The translations under genes were made by a program, and so were the position numbers. The notes beneath the pieces were generated by a model. That model was not told the origin of the DNA and ran no database searches. It saw only the letters and a list, made by a program, of their open reading frames with translations. A stretch of 48,631 nucleotides of DNA from Alphaproteobacteria bacterium SS10 (GTDB lineage: Bacteria > Pseudomonadota > Alphaproteobacteria > TMED2), in contig JAHCML010000005.1 in NCBI GenBank assembly GCA_019192455.1, forward strand, positions 128,853-177,483, given 5' to 3'. The first letter of the stretch is position 1, and every line of letters starts with the position of its first letter. Shown here in pieces: positions 8,684-17,238 of the stretch.

Positions 8684-10483
8684 ATGTCCGATATCTCATT
8701 CCACCAACGCGAACTCGGCCGCATTGCGGTTGAACAGAGTTCAAAGGCAGCGCCATTCAATGTGTTGATTGGTGGATTGGTGGCCTTGCGCTTCTGGGAT
8801 CCTGAACGGGCGCCAATCATCTTGGGCTGGTTCGGCATTATGTTGGCGTTGGTGGTTTTCCGCCTCGTCATGCATCACCGCTTTTTCTTTAAAGAGCCGG
8901 GCAATATCCGGTTTGCCCAGCCCGTTTTGGCCGTTGCTGCTGGCCTCGGCGGTCTCTGCTGGGGGCTGACCCCCTGGGTCTTGGCGGTTGAGTACGGCAC
9001 CGTTGGTTACTATGAGCTGCTGGTGGTGATCGCTGGCATGGCGGTTGGTGGCGCTATCTCCTTCTCGATTTTTCAGACCACATACATCCTCTATGCGGTG
9101 CCCATGCTGGTGCCGTTTATCCTGACCAATCTGATGCAGGAGAATGGCCAGCTTTTCGTGGCGGCCATTATCGGTTTCCTTGGTTTTATCTTCTATGTCT
9201 CCCACGCTTATCGCGGCCTGATTATTGAGCGCACCCACGCGATTGCCGCGCTCCGCGATACTGAACGGGATGCCCGCGAGATGGCAGAGAAGGCGCTAGG
9301 CGCCGCCGATGCGAAGAGCCGGTTCTTAGCGACCATGAGCCATGAAATCCGCACCCCGCTTAACAGCCTTTTAGGCATGGCGCGGATGATGTTGGACGAC
9401 AAACTTGAGGGGGAGCAGCAGCGCCGCGCCTCTACCATCGTCTCCTCAGGCGAGACACTATTGGCGATCCTGGCCGACGTACTCGACCTATCGAAAATCG
9501 ATGCGGGCGGAATTGAGCTTAAACGCCAACCAGCCTCACTCGGTCATCTGTTGGAGATGGTAGAGGATCTATGGCGCGAGCAGGTTGAGCAAAAGGGCCT
9601 TCGAATGGAGGTCGAGGTGGCGCCCGGCTTGCCTGAGATGATGGTGTTCGATCAGGTTCGGGTGAACCAGGTGGTCGGCAATCTGGTCTCCAACGCTGCC
9701 AAATTCACCCATGAGGGGGAAATCCTTGTGAGTGCTAGCGCAGAACGTCGGCTCGACGGGCAGTTCCTGGCCACAATTGAGGTGATCGACACCGGGATCG
9801 GCATCGCCCAAGGCGAGGAAGAAGCCATCTTCGATGATTTTTACCAGCTCGATAACAGTACCGACCGGGTCTATGACGGCGCTGGCCTAGGCCTCGCCAT
9901 AACCCGCCGCCTGGCGAGGTTGATGGATGGTGATGTGCGTGCCCGGAACAACCCGGATGGTGGCTCAACCTTCATCTTCACCTTTATCGCCGAGGCGGTG
10001 CTGAACAGTGGGCTGAGTATCGCCCCAACCCAAGCGCCCGAAGCTAAGGCCAAGCCGTTGAGCTGGCCCGGCCTGCGCGGTAAGCGGATCATGGTTTGCG
10101 ATGATAACGCGATTAACCGCGAGGTTGCCGCCGCCTTCCTTGAGAGTGAGGGGGTGGAGACCATCCATGCTGAGAACGGCATGGACGCCCTGGCCCAGGC
10201 GGAAACTGAGAAACTGGACGCAATCCTACTGGATATGCGGATGCCAGTGATGGATGGGCCGGAGACGTTGGAGCGGCTTCGTGATCTACCGATGATTGGT
10301 GATCACACCCCAATCCTTGCGGTCACCGCTGATGTGGTCGCCGATGGCCGGATTGATTACACCAAGCTGCCGATCCAGGGCTATGTGCCGAAGCCGTTCG
10401 ATAAGTCCACACTGCTCAACGCGGTGCAGGCGGCATTGGATGCGATGGCAACCGGCAGCGAAGTGCTGATCGACATGTCATAA
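8684..10483 (+). CDS. Membrane hybrid histidine kinase / response regulator
   Basis: 599 aa. Six hydrophobic helices occupy about residues 22-185, with no recognised periplasmic sensor domain. A short helical linker leads to HisKA, with the phosphorylated H220 in SHEIRTPLNSLLG. The HATPase_c domain (N box VGNLVSNAAKFTH, G1 DTGIGI, G2 GAGLGL) follows at about residues 320-440. A receiver domain with CDDNAINRE and phosphoacceptor D517 in LLDMRMPVMDG lies near the C-terminus. No HPt or output domain is present, so a separate phosphotransfer protein is probably needed. ATG at 8684. The ligand is unknown, and no partner regulator gene is adjacent. Confidence 0.9.
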   Translation: MSDISFHQRELGRIAVEQSSKAAPFNVLIGGLVALRFWDPERAPIILGWFGIMLALVVFRLVMHHRFFFKEPGNIRFAQPVLAVAAGLGGLCWGLTPWVLAVEYGTVGYYELLVVIAGMAVGGAISFSIFQTTYILYAVPMLVPFILTNLMQENGQLFVAAIIGFLGFIFYVSHAYRGLIIERTHAIAALRDTERDAREMAEKALGAADAKSRFLATMSHEIRTPLNSLLGMARMMLDDKLEGEQQRRASTIVSSGETLLAILADVLDLSKIDAGGIELKRQPASLGHLLEMVEDLWREQVEQKGLRMEVEVAPGLPEMMVFDQVRVNQVVGNLVSNAAKFTHEGEILVSASAERRLDGQFLATIEVIDTGIGIAQGEEEAIFDDFYQLDNSTDRVYDGAGLGLAITRRLARLMDGDVRARNNPDGGSTFIFTFIAEAVLNSGLSIAPTQAPEAKAKPLSWPGLRGKRIMVCDDNAINREVAAAFLESEGVETIHAENGMDALAQAETEKLDAILLDMRMPVMDGPETLERLRDLPMIGDHTPILAVTADVVADGRIDYTKLPIQGYVPKPFDKSTLLNAVQAALDAMATGSEVLIDMS

Positions 10484-10520
10484 GTGGATCAGCCGAGCTG
10501 CTGATTAACCCACAGATCGC

Positions 10521-11489
10521 TTAATCGAAATTGTGGCCGTAGCTGAAATCGTGGATCGGCGTGGGCGAGAGCTTGTAGGTCTCGGTCCGCAGGTAATCCA
10601 TCAGGATCTTTGGATCGCCTTTCTTCGACTGGATCTCTTCTTGCGGCAATGGATTGCCGATGCGCACCCGCACGTCTTCGCCAACCCATTTGTCGAACTC
10701 TTTGATCAGCAAGGCCACGCGTAGGTTCTCATTCAGGTGGCTGGCGATCTGGAACAGGCGGCTGTTATGACCCTCGAAATAGACCGGCACGATCGCCGCG
10801 TCGGATTTCTGGATCATCCGGGCGGTGAAGGTCTTCCAGGCCGGGTCCATTGGGCGGTTAAACAGCTTAGAGCTGGTTGAGACCGTGCCGCCGGGGAAGA
10901 TGCCGATACAACCACCAGCACCGAGGAAGCTAATCGCTGACCGTCGGGCCTGGATATTGGTCTGGAGCGCTTCCCGATCCTCATCAAAGCTGATCGGCAG
11001 GATGATCTCCTCCAGATCCTTAGCTTTGTGGAACACCTTGTTCGCGACAATCTTGAAGTCTGGCCGGGCCATTGAGAGCAGGCGGCCCAGCACCAAGCCG
11101 TCCAAGATACCAAATGGGTGATTGGCGACCACCACGACTGGCCCTTCGGATGGGATACGGGAGAGTTCTTCAGGTGGGATATCCAAATGGATTGAATACC
11201 GCTCCTGCATCACTTCCCAGAAATCACGGCCCTGCTCGACTTCCACGTCATAGCCATCGGCCATCTTAATCAGCCGTGGGCGACCGGTCAGGTTCTCAAT
11301 GCTGCGGATCATCGCGCGCCCAGCCTTGGAGCGGGCAGCAAAAGCGTAGCTGATCTCACGCGCGGACATGCCGTCCATCTTGCGGTCGCGATGGCGGTCA
11401 CGCTGACGGCCGTCACGGCCACCGAGCCGACCCTTAATCGCTTTCAAAATCGGTACGTCGCGGGGCGTTTCCTGCCGACTTCCCAACAT
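10521..11489 (-). CDS. Lysophospholipid acyltransferase (PlsC/COG3176-like)
   Basis: 322 aa from the ATG at 11487-11489, which follows AGGAAA; a TTG at 11507 is the alternative. A basic, His/Arg-rich N-terminus (GRDGRQRDRHRDRK) precedes an acyltransferase core with the catalytic motif NHPFGILDG (H124, D130), where the histidine-aspartate spacing is one longer than canonical. A GIFPGGTVS motif (the FPEG equivalent) and an IVPVYFEGHNS segment follow. This spacing is typical of the hemolysin-like COG3176 acyltransferases, some of which make ornithine lipids or acylate lysophospholipids. It is convergent with the histidine kinase. The acyl acceptor is unknown. Confidence 0.8.
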   Translation of the reverse strand: MLGSRQETPRDVPILKAIKGRLGGRDGRQRDRHRDRKMDGMSAREISYAFAARSKAGRAMIRSIENLTGRPRLIKMADGYDVEVEQGRDFWEVMQERYSIHLDIPPEELSRIPSEGPVVVVANHPFGILDGLVLGRLLSMARPDFKIVANKVFHKAKDLEEIILPISFDEDREALQTNIQARRSAISFLGAGGCIGIFPGGTVSTSSKLFNRPMDPAWKTFTARMIQKSDAAIVPVYFEGHNSRLFQIASHLNENLRVALLIKEFDKWVGEDVRVRIGNPLPQEEIQSKKGDPKILMDYLRTETYKLSPTPIHDFSYGHNFD

Positions 11490-11786
11490 AGTGAGTTTCC
11501 TGCTCAAACCTCATCGAACGGCAAGGTGGATATGGTTGGGCCTGCACGCTATTGCCAGCGGCGGCCGCGGATTTTCTCCTTGCCACACCATCGCAAGATT
11601 ATGAAAACCAGCCGCGCCGGGCAAGCTGAACCGGTTCAGCCCAGGGATGCTACAGGATCGACCCTGAAGGATAAAAAGGGCTGAATCACTAGGTTAAGTA
11701 CCGCTCTTTCTTGGGTTTTCGGCATAGTAAACGCTACTAATTGGGTGTTTGGGAGGCCCCATGGGGATGGGCCAAAGCGCGACCAA
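11490..11786. other. Intergenic spacer, about 300 bp
   Basis: Between the divergent acyltransferase and the unknown 11787 gene. I see no tRNA, no convincing hairpin with a T tract and no coding sequence. It must hold promoters for both genes, but no clear -35/-10 pair was picked out. A GTG at 11745 could extend the right-hand gene by 14 residues. Confidence 0.4.
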
Positions 11787-12740
11787 ATGATGGAATTCCG
11801 CAACACGTTGAACCTGCCGACGCATTCGCTGCTGTCCGCTGTCATCCCGTATGACAAGACAATCGCGCTTATGCTGCAGGCACGGCTGTTTGCGATCGAT
11901 AAGGCCCAGGCCGACCTGCCCAGGGAAGCGCAGCAAAACATCAAGGCCATCCGCAACTTGCCCGACCTACAGAAGGCGTTGCGCAAGGCGGATGTCAGTA
12001 ACGACCATATCGCCGAGGCTGAAGAGCATATCCGTGGTGAGGGGCACATGCCCTGGTCGGTGCCACGCGGTGGCGATGTGGCGGTGAATTTCGGCCTGAT
12101 CAAGCCGGGTGTGAAAGATGCCCTGATGATTGCCCAAGCTGGGGAGCGGACCCTACGTGCGCAAGAGGCGGCGACTTTGGCCGAACCTGGCGGGGTCCCG
12201 GCATTCCCTGACACGGTCCTGCCCGGCATCGTTAATGATGCCCGCAGTCCGGATCAGCCAGCCCGCGGCTTCATCGGTAAGTTCGATGATGAACCACCAA
12301 AGCTGGTCGCGGCACAGGCTGCGCATCATCTGGCGGATCTGGCCGCCGGTGCGGCTGCCCTTGGTCTGGATGAGAGCCAGGCCGATGCGGCCAAGCAGAT
12401 GACCGAAGATTTAAAGGTGATCGCCCGCCGCTCACTGCATGAGGCTGGCGAGGCGCTACACGAAACCGGGGAGATTGACCCGGCAGAGAAGACCATGGCC
12501 ATCCTTGGTTCGCCCGATGGGCGGGATGAACAAGCGGCGGTTGAGCGTGTCGCCGACTTTGCCCGGTTGCAGGTCTATAAGCTGGCGGTCACCAAGGTGA
12601 TCGACCGGCCAACCGCCATGCGCTGGCAGCAGCTGATCGATAAGCGGGCAACCCAAGCACGCCCCATCATGCAGGTGGGGCCGGGCCCCGATGCCGGACC
12701 GAAGATGGGTCCAGAAAGAAAGCCAGGCGGCAGTCCTTAG
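11787..12740 (+). CDS. Unknown soluble alpha-helical protein
   Basis: 317 aa from the ATG at 11787 (MMEFRNTLNLPTH). No signal peptide or membrane segment is apparent. The sequence is rich in Ala, Asp, Glu and Gln with long amphipathic helices (for example residues about 35-70 and 175-235), and the C-terminus is a Pro/Gly-rich tail (QVGPGPDAGPKMG). I do not recognise a domain. Repeated LARAxDxA-like heptads suggest helical bundles rather than an enzyme fold. The gene is flanked by a divergent acyltransferase and the convergent tenA, so context gives no function. An upstream in-frame GTG at 11745 is possible. Confidence 0.6.
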   Translation: MMEFRNTLNLPTHSLLSAVIPYDKTIALMLQARLFAIDKAQADLPREAQQNIKAIRNLPDLQKALRKADVSNDHIAEAEEHIRGEGHMPWSVPRGGDVAVNFGLIKPGVKDALMIAQAGERTLRAQEAATLAEPGGVPAFPDTVLPGIVNDARSPDQPARGFIGKFDDEPPKLVAAQAAHHLADLAAGAAALGLDESQADAAKQMTEDLKVIARRSLHEAGEALHETGEIDPAEKTMAILGSPDGRDEQAAVERVADFARLQVYKLAVTKVIDRPTAMRWQQLIDKRATQARPIMQVGPGPDAGPKMGPERKPGGSP

Positions 12741-12753
12741 CGGCAGTCCTTAA
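12728..12753. repeat. 13-bp tandem direct repeat across two convergent stop codons
   Basis: Two head-to-tail copies, CGGCAGTCCTTAG (12728-12740) and CGGCAGTCCTTAA (12741-12753), differ only at the last base. The first copy carries the TAG stop of the plus-strand gene. The second contains the TAA stop of tenA read on the minus strand. This looks like a small slippage duplication at the gene junction. Confidence 0.8.
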
Positions 12754-13451
12754 GCAGCAGCTTTTGCGCCGATTAAACCCATCGACCAGAAATCAACCTC
12801 GAGCGCAGTGGCCGTATCGAACCGAGCCTGCAACTGCGACCAGCGCGGCAAGGTCTGGTAGTTCTCACCTAGCCGGTGGGTGAGGGCATTGTCGATCAGC
12901 GCGCCGACATCCCGGCACACCTGCTGGTATTCCTCACCAGCATAAACATCGATCCAAGGCCGATAGCTGGTTGTCGGGGCTGCCTCGTCAGCTAACCGCG
13001 CACCGATCTCACCATAGCCCAGAACACAGGGCGCCAGGGCTGCCATGAGGTCGAGGAAATCGCCGGAGTAACCGGCCTCAAGCACATAGCGGGTATAGGC
13101 GAGGTTGGCCGCCTCCTCACTGGCATTGAACAACTCGGCCTCGCGGATCCCTTCTTTGGCGCAGGTCTCGATATGCAGCTGCATTTCGTGATTAACCAGC
13201 GCGTTCACCGTGGCGGCGGCGGCCTTCATTTCATCCAGTGTGTCTGCCTTGGTGACAGCCAGCGCCCAGGCCCGGGAGAAATGCACCAGGAAGACGTAAT
13301 CCTGGACCAGGTAATGGATGAATGCCTCACGCGGCAGGCTGCCATCGCGCAACCCCTCAACAAAGGTATGGCGGGTATAGGCCTGCCAAACATCACCGGC
13401 AGCCTGGCGCCAGGCGGCGAATGCGGAACCATATGTTGGGGGCGTGGTCAT
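12750..13451 (-). CDS. tenA: TenA family aminopyrimidine aminohydrolase (thiaminase II)
   Basis: 233 aa from the ATG at 13449-13451, which lies five bases after GGAGAG; the longer reading from 13472 would put this Shine-Dalgarno inside the gene. TenA hydrolyses aminopyrimidine breakdown products of thiamine to HMP for salvage. The fold is all helical. The conserved PCVLGYGEIG motif contains the catalytic cysteine C142, and an FIHYLVQDYVFL segment near the N-terminus supplies active-site aromatic residues. It is the last gene of the thi cluster, 30 bp after thiF. Its place under the TPP riboswitch fits a salvage function. Confidence 0.92.
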   Translation of the reverse strand: MTTPPTYGSAFAAWRQAAGDVWQAYTRHTFVEGLRDGSLPREAFIHYLVQDYVFLVHFSRAWALAVTKADTLDEMKAAAATVNALVNHEMQLHIETCAKEGIREAELFNASEEAANLAYTRYVLEAGYSGDFLDLMAALAPCVLGYGEIGARLADEAAPTTSYRPWIDVYAGEEYQQVCRDVGALIDNALTHRLGENYQTLPRWSQLQARFDTATALEVDFWSMGLIGAKAAA

Positions 13452-13481
13452 TGGTCTCTCCATGGGGTTCAAAAAGGCTAG

Positions 13482-14471
13482 TTAGCCAGCGGCGATCAGG
13501 ACGATTTCGCAATCTGTATGGGGGGCCAGTCGGCTGGCAGCCTGCCAGGCGCGTAAGCCAGATCGGCAGCAAAACACCGCGCGCTGCTTGCCGGATGGGG
13601 CCGGGCCATCCGCACCGAAATCGCCAACTTCAGCGCGCATGGCCGCCGCATGAAATGGCGCTGGTGCTTCCATGCCACCGCGCAGCTCGACGAGGAAATC
13701 AGCATCTGTGGCCTGGTCCGGGGCAATGAATTGAAAACCCGCTTGCGCAGGTTCTGGTGCGTTATCAAACCGGAAGCCACCAAAGCGATAGCTCGCCGCA
13801 TCAACGGTCACCATCTGCCCGAGCGGCGATGGTGTGAGCTCGACCAGGATGGCCAGCGCCATCTGCGCCTGCAGACTGCCAATGATCCCCACAACGGGCC
13901 CCAGAACACCGGCGGTGGCGCAGTTCTGTGCCCTGGCTGGCAGGTCAGGGAAAACGGCACGGAGTGAGGGGGCACCACCGCAAACACCGGCGGCATAGCC
14001 CTCAAGGCCCAAGGCTGATCCGGTGACCAGCGGTATCTTGGTTTTGAAGCAGATGTCAGAGAGGGTGTAGCTGACGGCAAAACTGTCGGCGCAATCGATG
14101 ACGATATCGGCCTCGGCAACCAGTCGCGCTGCATTGGCTGGGCTGAGGCGTCCTTGGATCGCCACCAACTCAACATCGTCGTTCAAACCACGCAAAGATG
14201 GGGCCGCTGCCTTAACCTTTGGTCGGCCGATCTGATCCTCGCGGTAGAGGGGTTGACGATGCAGATTGCTGAGTGCCACAGCATCCGGATCAATGATGGT
14301 GAGGCGGCCAATACCGGCACCGGCAAGGTATTGGAGGACGGGCACGCCCAGGCCGCCCGCGCCAACGATCAATGCATGAGCTACCCGTATCTTGGCCTGC
14401 CCTTCTGCACCTATGGCGGGCAAAATGGATTGGCGGGCATAGCGATCCGTGGCCCCCTGCTCATCACTCAT
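13482..14471 (-). CDS. thiF: ThiF/MoeB-type adenylyltransferase with C-terminal rhodanese-like domain
   Basis: 329 aa. The ATG at 14469-14471 overlaps the thiE stop as ATGA; a start at 14489 is possible but less likely. The E1-like domain has the ATP-binding GAGGLG (37-42), DPDAVALSNLHRQ, a DCADSF segment and a cysteine in NCATAGVLGP. The C-terminal rhodanese-like domain ends with CRSGLR (C302), a persulfide-carrying active site. It would adenylate the ThiS C-terminus and deliver sulfur to it. The usual paired CxxC zinc site of MoeB is not obvious. Fusion of both domains makes a separate sulfurtransferase less necessary. Confidence 0.88.
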   Translation of the reverse strand: MSDEQGATDRYARQSILPAIGAEGQAKIRVAHALIVGAGGLGVPVLQYLAGAGIGRLTIIDPDAVALSNLHRQPLYREDQIGRPKVKAAAPSLRGLNDDVELVAIQGRLSPANAARLVAEADIVIDCADSFAVSYTLSDICFKTKIPLVTGSALGLEGYAAGVCGGAPSLRAVFPDLPARAQNCATAGVLGPVVGIIGSLQAQMALAILVELTPSPLGQMVTVDAASYRFGGFRFDNAPEPAQAGFQFIAPDQATDADFLVELRGGMEAPAPFHAAAMRAEVGDFGADGPAPSGKQRAVFCCRSGLRAWQAASRLAPHTDCEIVLIAAG

Positions 14472-15067
14472 CGCGTTGCCTCGATCCAAGCGTGAACCCG
14501 TGCCTCGGGATCATTATTGAGCGTGATGTCCGTTACGACAGAGACAACGTCTGCCCCGGCGGCGAGGGCGCCTGCCGCACGCTCAACCGTCATGCCGCCA
14601 ATGGCAATCAGCGGGCGATCACCGATCAGGCGTTTCCACTCACCCACCCGGTCCAACCCCTGCGGATCCCAGGGCATTTGTTTCAAGATCGTCGGGTAGA
14701 TGGGACCCAGGGCGACATAATCGGGATCAAAGGATAGGGCGCGGTCTAACTCTTCATGGCTGTGGGTTGAGATGCCAAGCTTGATGCCTGCCTGGCGGAT
14801 CGCGGGGACGTCGGCGTCATCCAAATCCTCCTGGCCCAGATGGACATAATCACAGCCCGTGTCGATGGCGATCTGCCAGTAGTCATTCACGATCAATTGG
14901 GCGCCATTCTGGGCACAAAGATCCCTGGCCACCGTAATCTCATCCCGGGTTTCTTCATCACTTCGGTCTTTCACCCGTAACTGCACCAGCTTCACCCCAA
15001 GCGGCAGGGTTCGGCGCAGCCAGTCGCTGCTGTCAAAGATGGGATAGAACGCGTCGAGCGTACTCAT
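14468..15067 (-). CDS. thiE: Thiamine-phosphate synthase
   Basis: 199 aa TIM-barrel enzyme that couples HMP-pyrophosphate to the thiazole phosphate, giving thiamine monophosphate. Motifs in order: [52 protein letters not shown], and the phosphate-binding [19 protein letters not shown]. Length is normal for ThiE. The start overlaps the thiG stop by four bases and its own stop overlaps the thiF start, so translation is probably coupled. It is the coupling step fed by the genes around it. Confidence 0.95.
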   Translation of the reverse strand: MSTLDAFYPIFDSSDWLRRTLPLGVKLVQLRVKDRSDEETRDEITVARDLCAQNGAQLIVNDYWQIAIDTGCDYVHLGQEDLDDADVPAIRQAGIKLGISTHSHEELDRALSFDPDYVALGPIYPTILKQMPWDPQGLDRVGEWKRLIGDRPLIAIGGMTVERAAGALAAGADVVSVVTDITLNNDPEARVHAWIEATR

Positions 15068-15837
15068 GTCAGGAAAGCTTTACCGATAACGGGGGTGGAG
15101 GGGGCGGCCATATCCCGCGGCTCAATCGGATCGGCCTTCGCGGCCAGCATCCCGGCCTCAACTGCCTTTGCGAAACCTTGGGCCATGGCCACGGGATCAC
15201 CGGCCTTGGCAACCGCGGTGTTCAGCAGCACACCATCCATGCCCAACTCCATCGCCCGGGCGGCGTGGGAAGGGAGGCCAAGCCCTGCATCGATAATCAA
15301 CGGCACCTCTGGGAAATGGGCGCGCAAGCTGCGCAGGCCGTATTCATTGTTGAGGCCAAGCCCCGACCCAATCGGGGAACCCCAGGGCATCAGTAGCTCG
15401 CAACCCGCCTCAAGCAACCGCTCCGCCACCACCAGATCTTCGGTGGTGTAGGGGAAGACCTTGAACCCCTGTTCAGCCAGGATGCGTGTGGCCTCAACCA
15501 ATCCATAGACATCCGGCTGCAGGGTGTCGGTATGGCCGATCACCTCAAGCTTGATCCAATCGGTGCCGAACACCTCCCGCGCCATCTCGGCTGTGGTGAC
15601 CGCTTCCTTAACCGTATGGCAGCCCGCCGTGTTAGGGAGGATGTGGACGCCCAGCTCTTGCACCAGCTGCCAGAAGGCCTGGCCATCCTTACTCACACTG
15701 CTCTCCCGCCTCAGGGACACGGTCGCGATCTCTGCCCCGGATTGACGGAAGGCATCGGCCATGATGGCGGGTGACGGATACTGCGCCGTGCCCAGCATCA
15801 GCGGCAGGGTTGGCGTGTAATCATAGAAGGCACGCAT
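15064..15837 (-). CDS. thiG: Thiazole synthase
   Basis: 257 aa, TIM barrel. ThiG builds thiazole phosphate from deoxyxylulose-5-phosphate, dehydroglycine and ThiS-thiocarboxylate. Seen motifs: [74 protein letters not shown], and a C-terminal [21 protein letters not shown]. All are characteristic of ThiG. The start codon at 15837 lies three bases after the thiS stop, and the stop overlaps thiE. Together with ThiO, ThiS and ThiF it makes a complete aerobic thiazole branch. Confidence 0.96.
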   Translation of the reverse strand: MRAFYDYTPTLPLMLGTAQYPSPAIMADAFRQSGAEIATVSLRRESSVSKDGQAFWQLVQELGVHILPNTAGCHTVKEAVTTAEMAREVFGTDWIKLEVIGHTDTLQPDVYGLVEATRILAEQGFKVFPYTTEDLVVAERLLEAGCELLMPWGSPIGSGLGLNNEYGLRSLRAHFPEVPLIIDAGLGLPSHAARAMELGMDGVLLNTAVAKAGDPVAMAQGFAKAVEAGMLAAKADPIEPRDMAAPSTPVIGKAFLT

Positions 15838-15840
15838 CGC

Positions 15841-16038
15841 TCAGCCCCCTTGCATCGGTGCCAGCACCTCAATGCTGTCACCATCGTTAAGCGTGTGGGC
15901 AGCACGGGCTGGGCCGGGCACAAACTGGCCATTCACGGCGGTTGCCACGGTGGCATCCCCATAGCCGAGCGTGATTAGAGCCTTGGCCAGGTTGCCGTCG
16001 CTCACCTCATGCGGATTGCCGTTGACGGTGATCTTCAT
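15841..16038 (-). CDS. thiS: Sulfur carrier protein ThiS
   Basis: 65 aa ubiquitin-fold protein beginning MKITVNGNPHEV and ending in the required Gly-Gly (APMQGG). The C-terminal glycine is adenylated by ThiF, converted to a thiocarboxylate, and donates sulfur to ThiG. The ATG at 16036-16038 follows GGAG by seven bases and lies inside the end of thiO, giving a 32-bp overlap. Longer readings of this frame have no support. The stop is three bases before thiG. Confidence 0.96.
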   Translation of the reverse strand: MKITVNGNPHEVSDGNLAKALITLGYGDATVATAVNGQFVPGPARAAHTLNDGDSIEVLAPMQGG

Positions 16039-17026
16039 CAGCGAACTCCGGGGTTGTGTCTTGGGTAATCCAGTCGGCCACCATGCAGGCCAGTGTTGGT
16101 GCCAGCAGGTAGCCATGGCGGAACAGGCCATTGGCAAAGATGATCTCACTACCATCGGTCCGGGCCCTACGCCGGATCCGGGGCAGGTTATCTGGGAAGG
16201 CGGGGCGGGCATCGACACCAATCTCGATCACCGACGCCTCACCAAATCCAGGGTGTAGGGCATAGGCAGCCGAGAGCAGCTCAAGCATGGAGCGGGCCGT
16301 GATGCGGCTGCGGTCTTGCGCTTCAATCTGTGTGGCGCCCAACATGAACACGCCATTGCCACGCGGCACGATGTAGAGCGGATAGCGTGGGTGTAGCAGC
16401 CGGATCGGCCGGTTGAGGGTTACGTCAGGGCAATGCAGGACCAGCATCTCCCCCTTCACACCGCGAAGGTCGGTAAGGTTGTCCTGCGCCGCAAGGCCCC
16501 GGCAATCGATGGTAAGGGCCGGGTTGTTCGAGGGCTCAGCCTCAATCGTAATACCGCGCTCCTGCAACCAAGCTAGCAATTCGGCCAGGGCCTGGCGTGG
16601 CGTTAGGTGGGCCTCCCCTTCAAAGAACAGGGTCTTGCGATAGCGTCCTGCCAAATCGGGTTCCAATTCACCAATCCGGTCGGCGTCGATTTGGGTCCAT
16701 CGCTCGGTTTGCCGGGCAAAACGGTCGAGCTCGCGCGTATCCCGCTCCAGCGTCACGACGAGGCTGCCAGCCTGCTCAACGCATGATGTGTATTGCGACC
16801 ACCAAGCGGCTGCCGCCTGACCATATCTGATGACGGGTTCTTCCGCGCTTTCGCCCTCACAGAAGGGGGCCAGCATGCCGCCCGCCCACCAGGAACAATG
16901 GTGGTCACCCGGCCCGCCAGCGGGATCGACAAGGCGCACCAGCAGGCCACGGCCGGTCAACTCGACCGCCATGCAAAGCCCGGCAACACCGGCGCCTAGG
17001 ATTTCAATTGGCCCATCAACAGCCAT
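16007..17026 (-). CDS. thiO: Glycine oxidase, FAD-dependent
   Basis: 339 aa from the ATG at 17024-17026, just after the riboswitch terminator; an upstream TTG at 17044 is in frame but lies within the hairpin. The FAD-binding Rossmann start is IEILGAGVAGLCMAVEL, and the C-terminal FANGLFRHGYLLAPTLA segment is typical of ThiO/DAO-type oxidases. It oxidises glycine to the imine used by ThiG, with H2O2 as by-product. It is the first gene of the operon, so it is the first target of the TPP riboswitch. The end overlaps thiS. Confidence 0.93.
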   Translation of the reverse strand: MAVDGPIEILGAGVAGLCMAVELTGRGLLVRLVDPAGGPGDHHCSWWAGGMLAPFCEGESAEEPVIRYGQAAAAWWSQYTSCVEQAGSLVVTLERDTRELDRFARQTERWTQIDADRIGELEPDLAGRYRKTLFFEGEAHLTPRQALAELLAWLQERGITIEAEPSNNPALTIDCRGLAAQDNLTDLRGVKGEMLVLHCPDVTLNRPIRLLHPRYPLYIVPRGNGVFMLGATQIEAQDRSRITARSMLELLSAAYALHPGFGEASVIEIGVDARPAFPDNLPRIRRRARTDGSEIIFANGLFRHGYLLAPTLACMVADWITQDTTPEFADEDHRQRQSA

Positions 17027-17027
17027 G

Positions 17028-17055
17028 AAAAAAGCCGCTCTCAAGGGGAGGCGGC
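17028..17055 (-). terminator. Attenuator-type terminator between TPP riboswitch and thiO
   Basis: On the minus strand, GCCGC and GCGGC arms (plus 17051-17055 and 17034-17038) enclose a 12-nt loop and are followed directly by TTTTTT (17028-17033). The U tract ends one base before the thiO ATG. A transcript made with ligand-bound aptamer could therefore end at the start codon. The same hairpin also covers the only purine-rich stretch that could be the ribosome site, so control of translation is possible too. Confidence 0.65.
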
Positions 17056-17085
17056 CTGGGCATGGATCGCTGCTGCTGATTGATC

Positions 17086-17173
17086 CCGTTCCCTACGCCG
17101 GCACTGCCCGGATCAGGTTCGATGGGTTGATGCGTCTGCACCTCTCAGCCGCCAATCTGCGGCACCCCAACGG
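17086..17173 (-). ncRNA. TPP riboswitch (THI element)
   Basis: The minus strand carries the THI-box core in order: P1 arm CCGTT, GGGGTGCC, GGCTGAGAGG, CCCATCGAACCTGATC, GTGCCGGCGTAGGGA, and the closing P1 arm AACGG. These are the conserved pyrimidine- and pyrophosphate-sensing segments. The element sits about 60 bp upstream of thiO, followed by a terminator-like hairpin, and heads the thiO-S-G-E-F-tenA operon. Binding of thiamine pyrophosphate is expected to switch the operon off. Confidence 0.97.
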
Positions 17174-17184
17174 TTACGTTTTGA

Positions 17185-17213
17185 GATGTAGAGTGCCGGA
17201 CCATTGGCGACAA
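17185..17213 (-). promoter_or_regulatory. Possible promoter of the thi operon
   Basis: On the minus strand TTGTCG (17208-17213) and TACATC (17185-17190) are 17 bp apart, placing a start about ten bases before the riboswitch P1 stem. The -10 match is poor, so this is a positional guess. Confidence 0.3.
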
Positions 17214-17238
17214 GTTCTGATCGCTTGGTTTGTGATGA

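Noticed and set aside
8741-9238. 165-codon minus-strand ORF inside the histidine kinase
   Set aside because: It lies fully within the kinase coding frame, and its composition (many Gln, His, Asn) is what the reverse of a membrane domain gives.
10488-10505. Hairpin ATCAGC/GCTGAT between the histidine kinase and acyltransferase genes as a terminator
   Set aside because: The stem is only six base pairs and no T tract follows in either direction.
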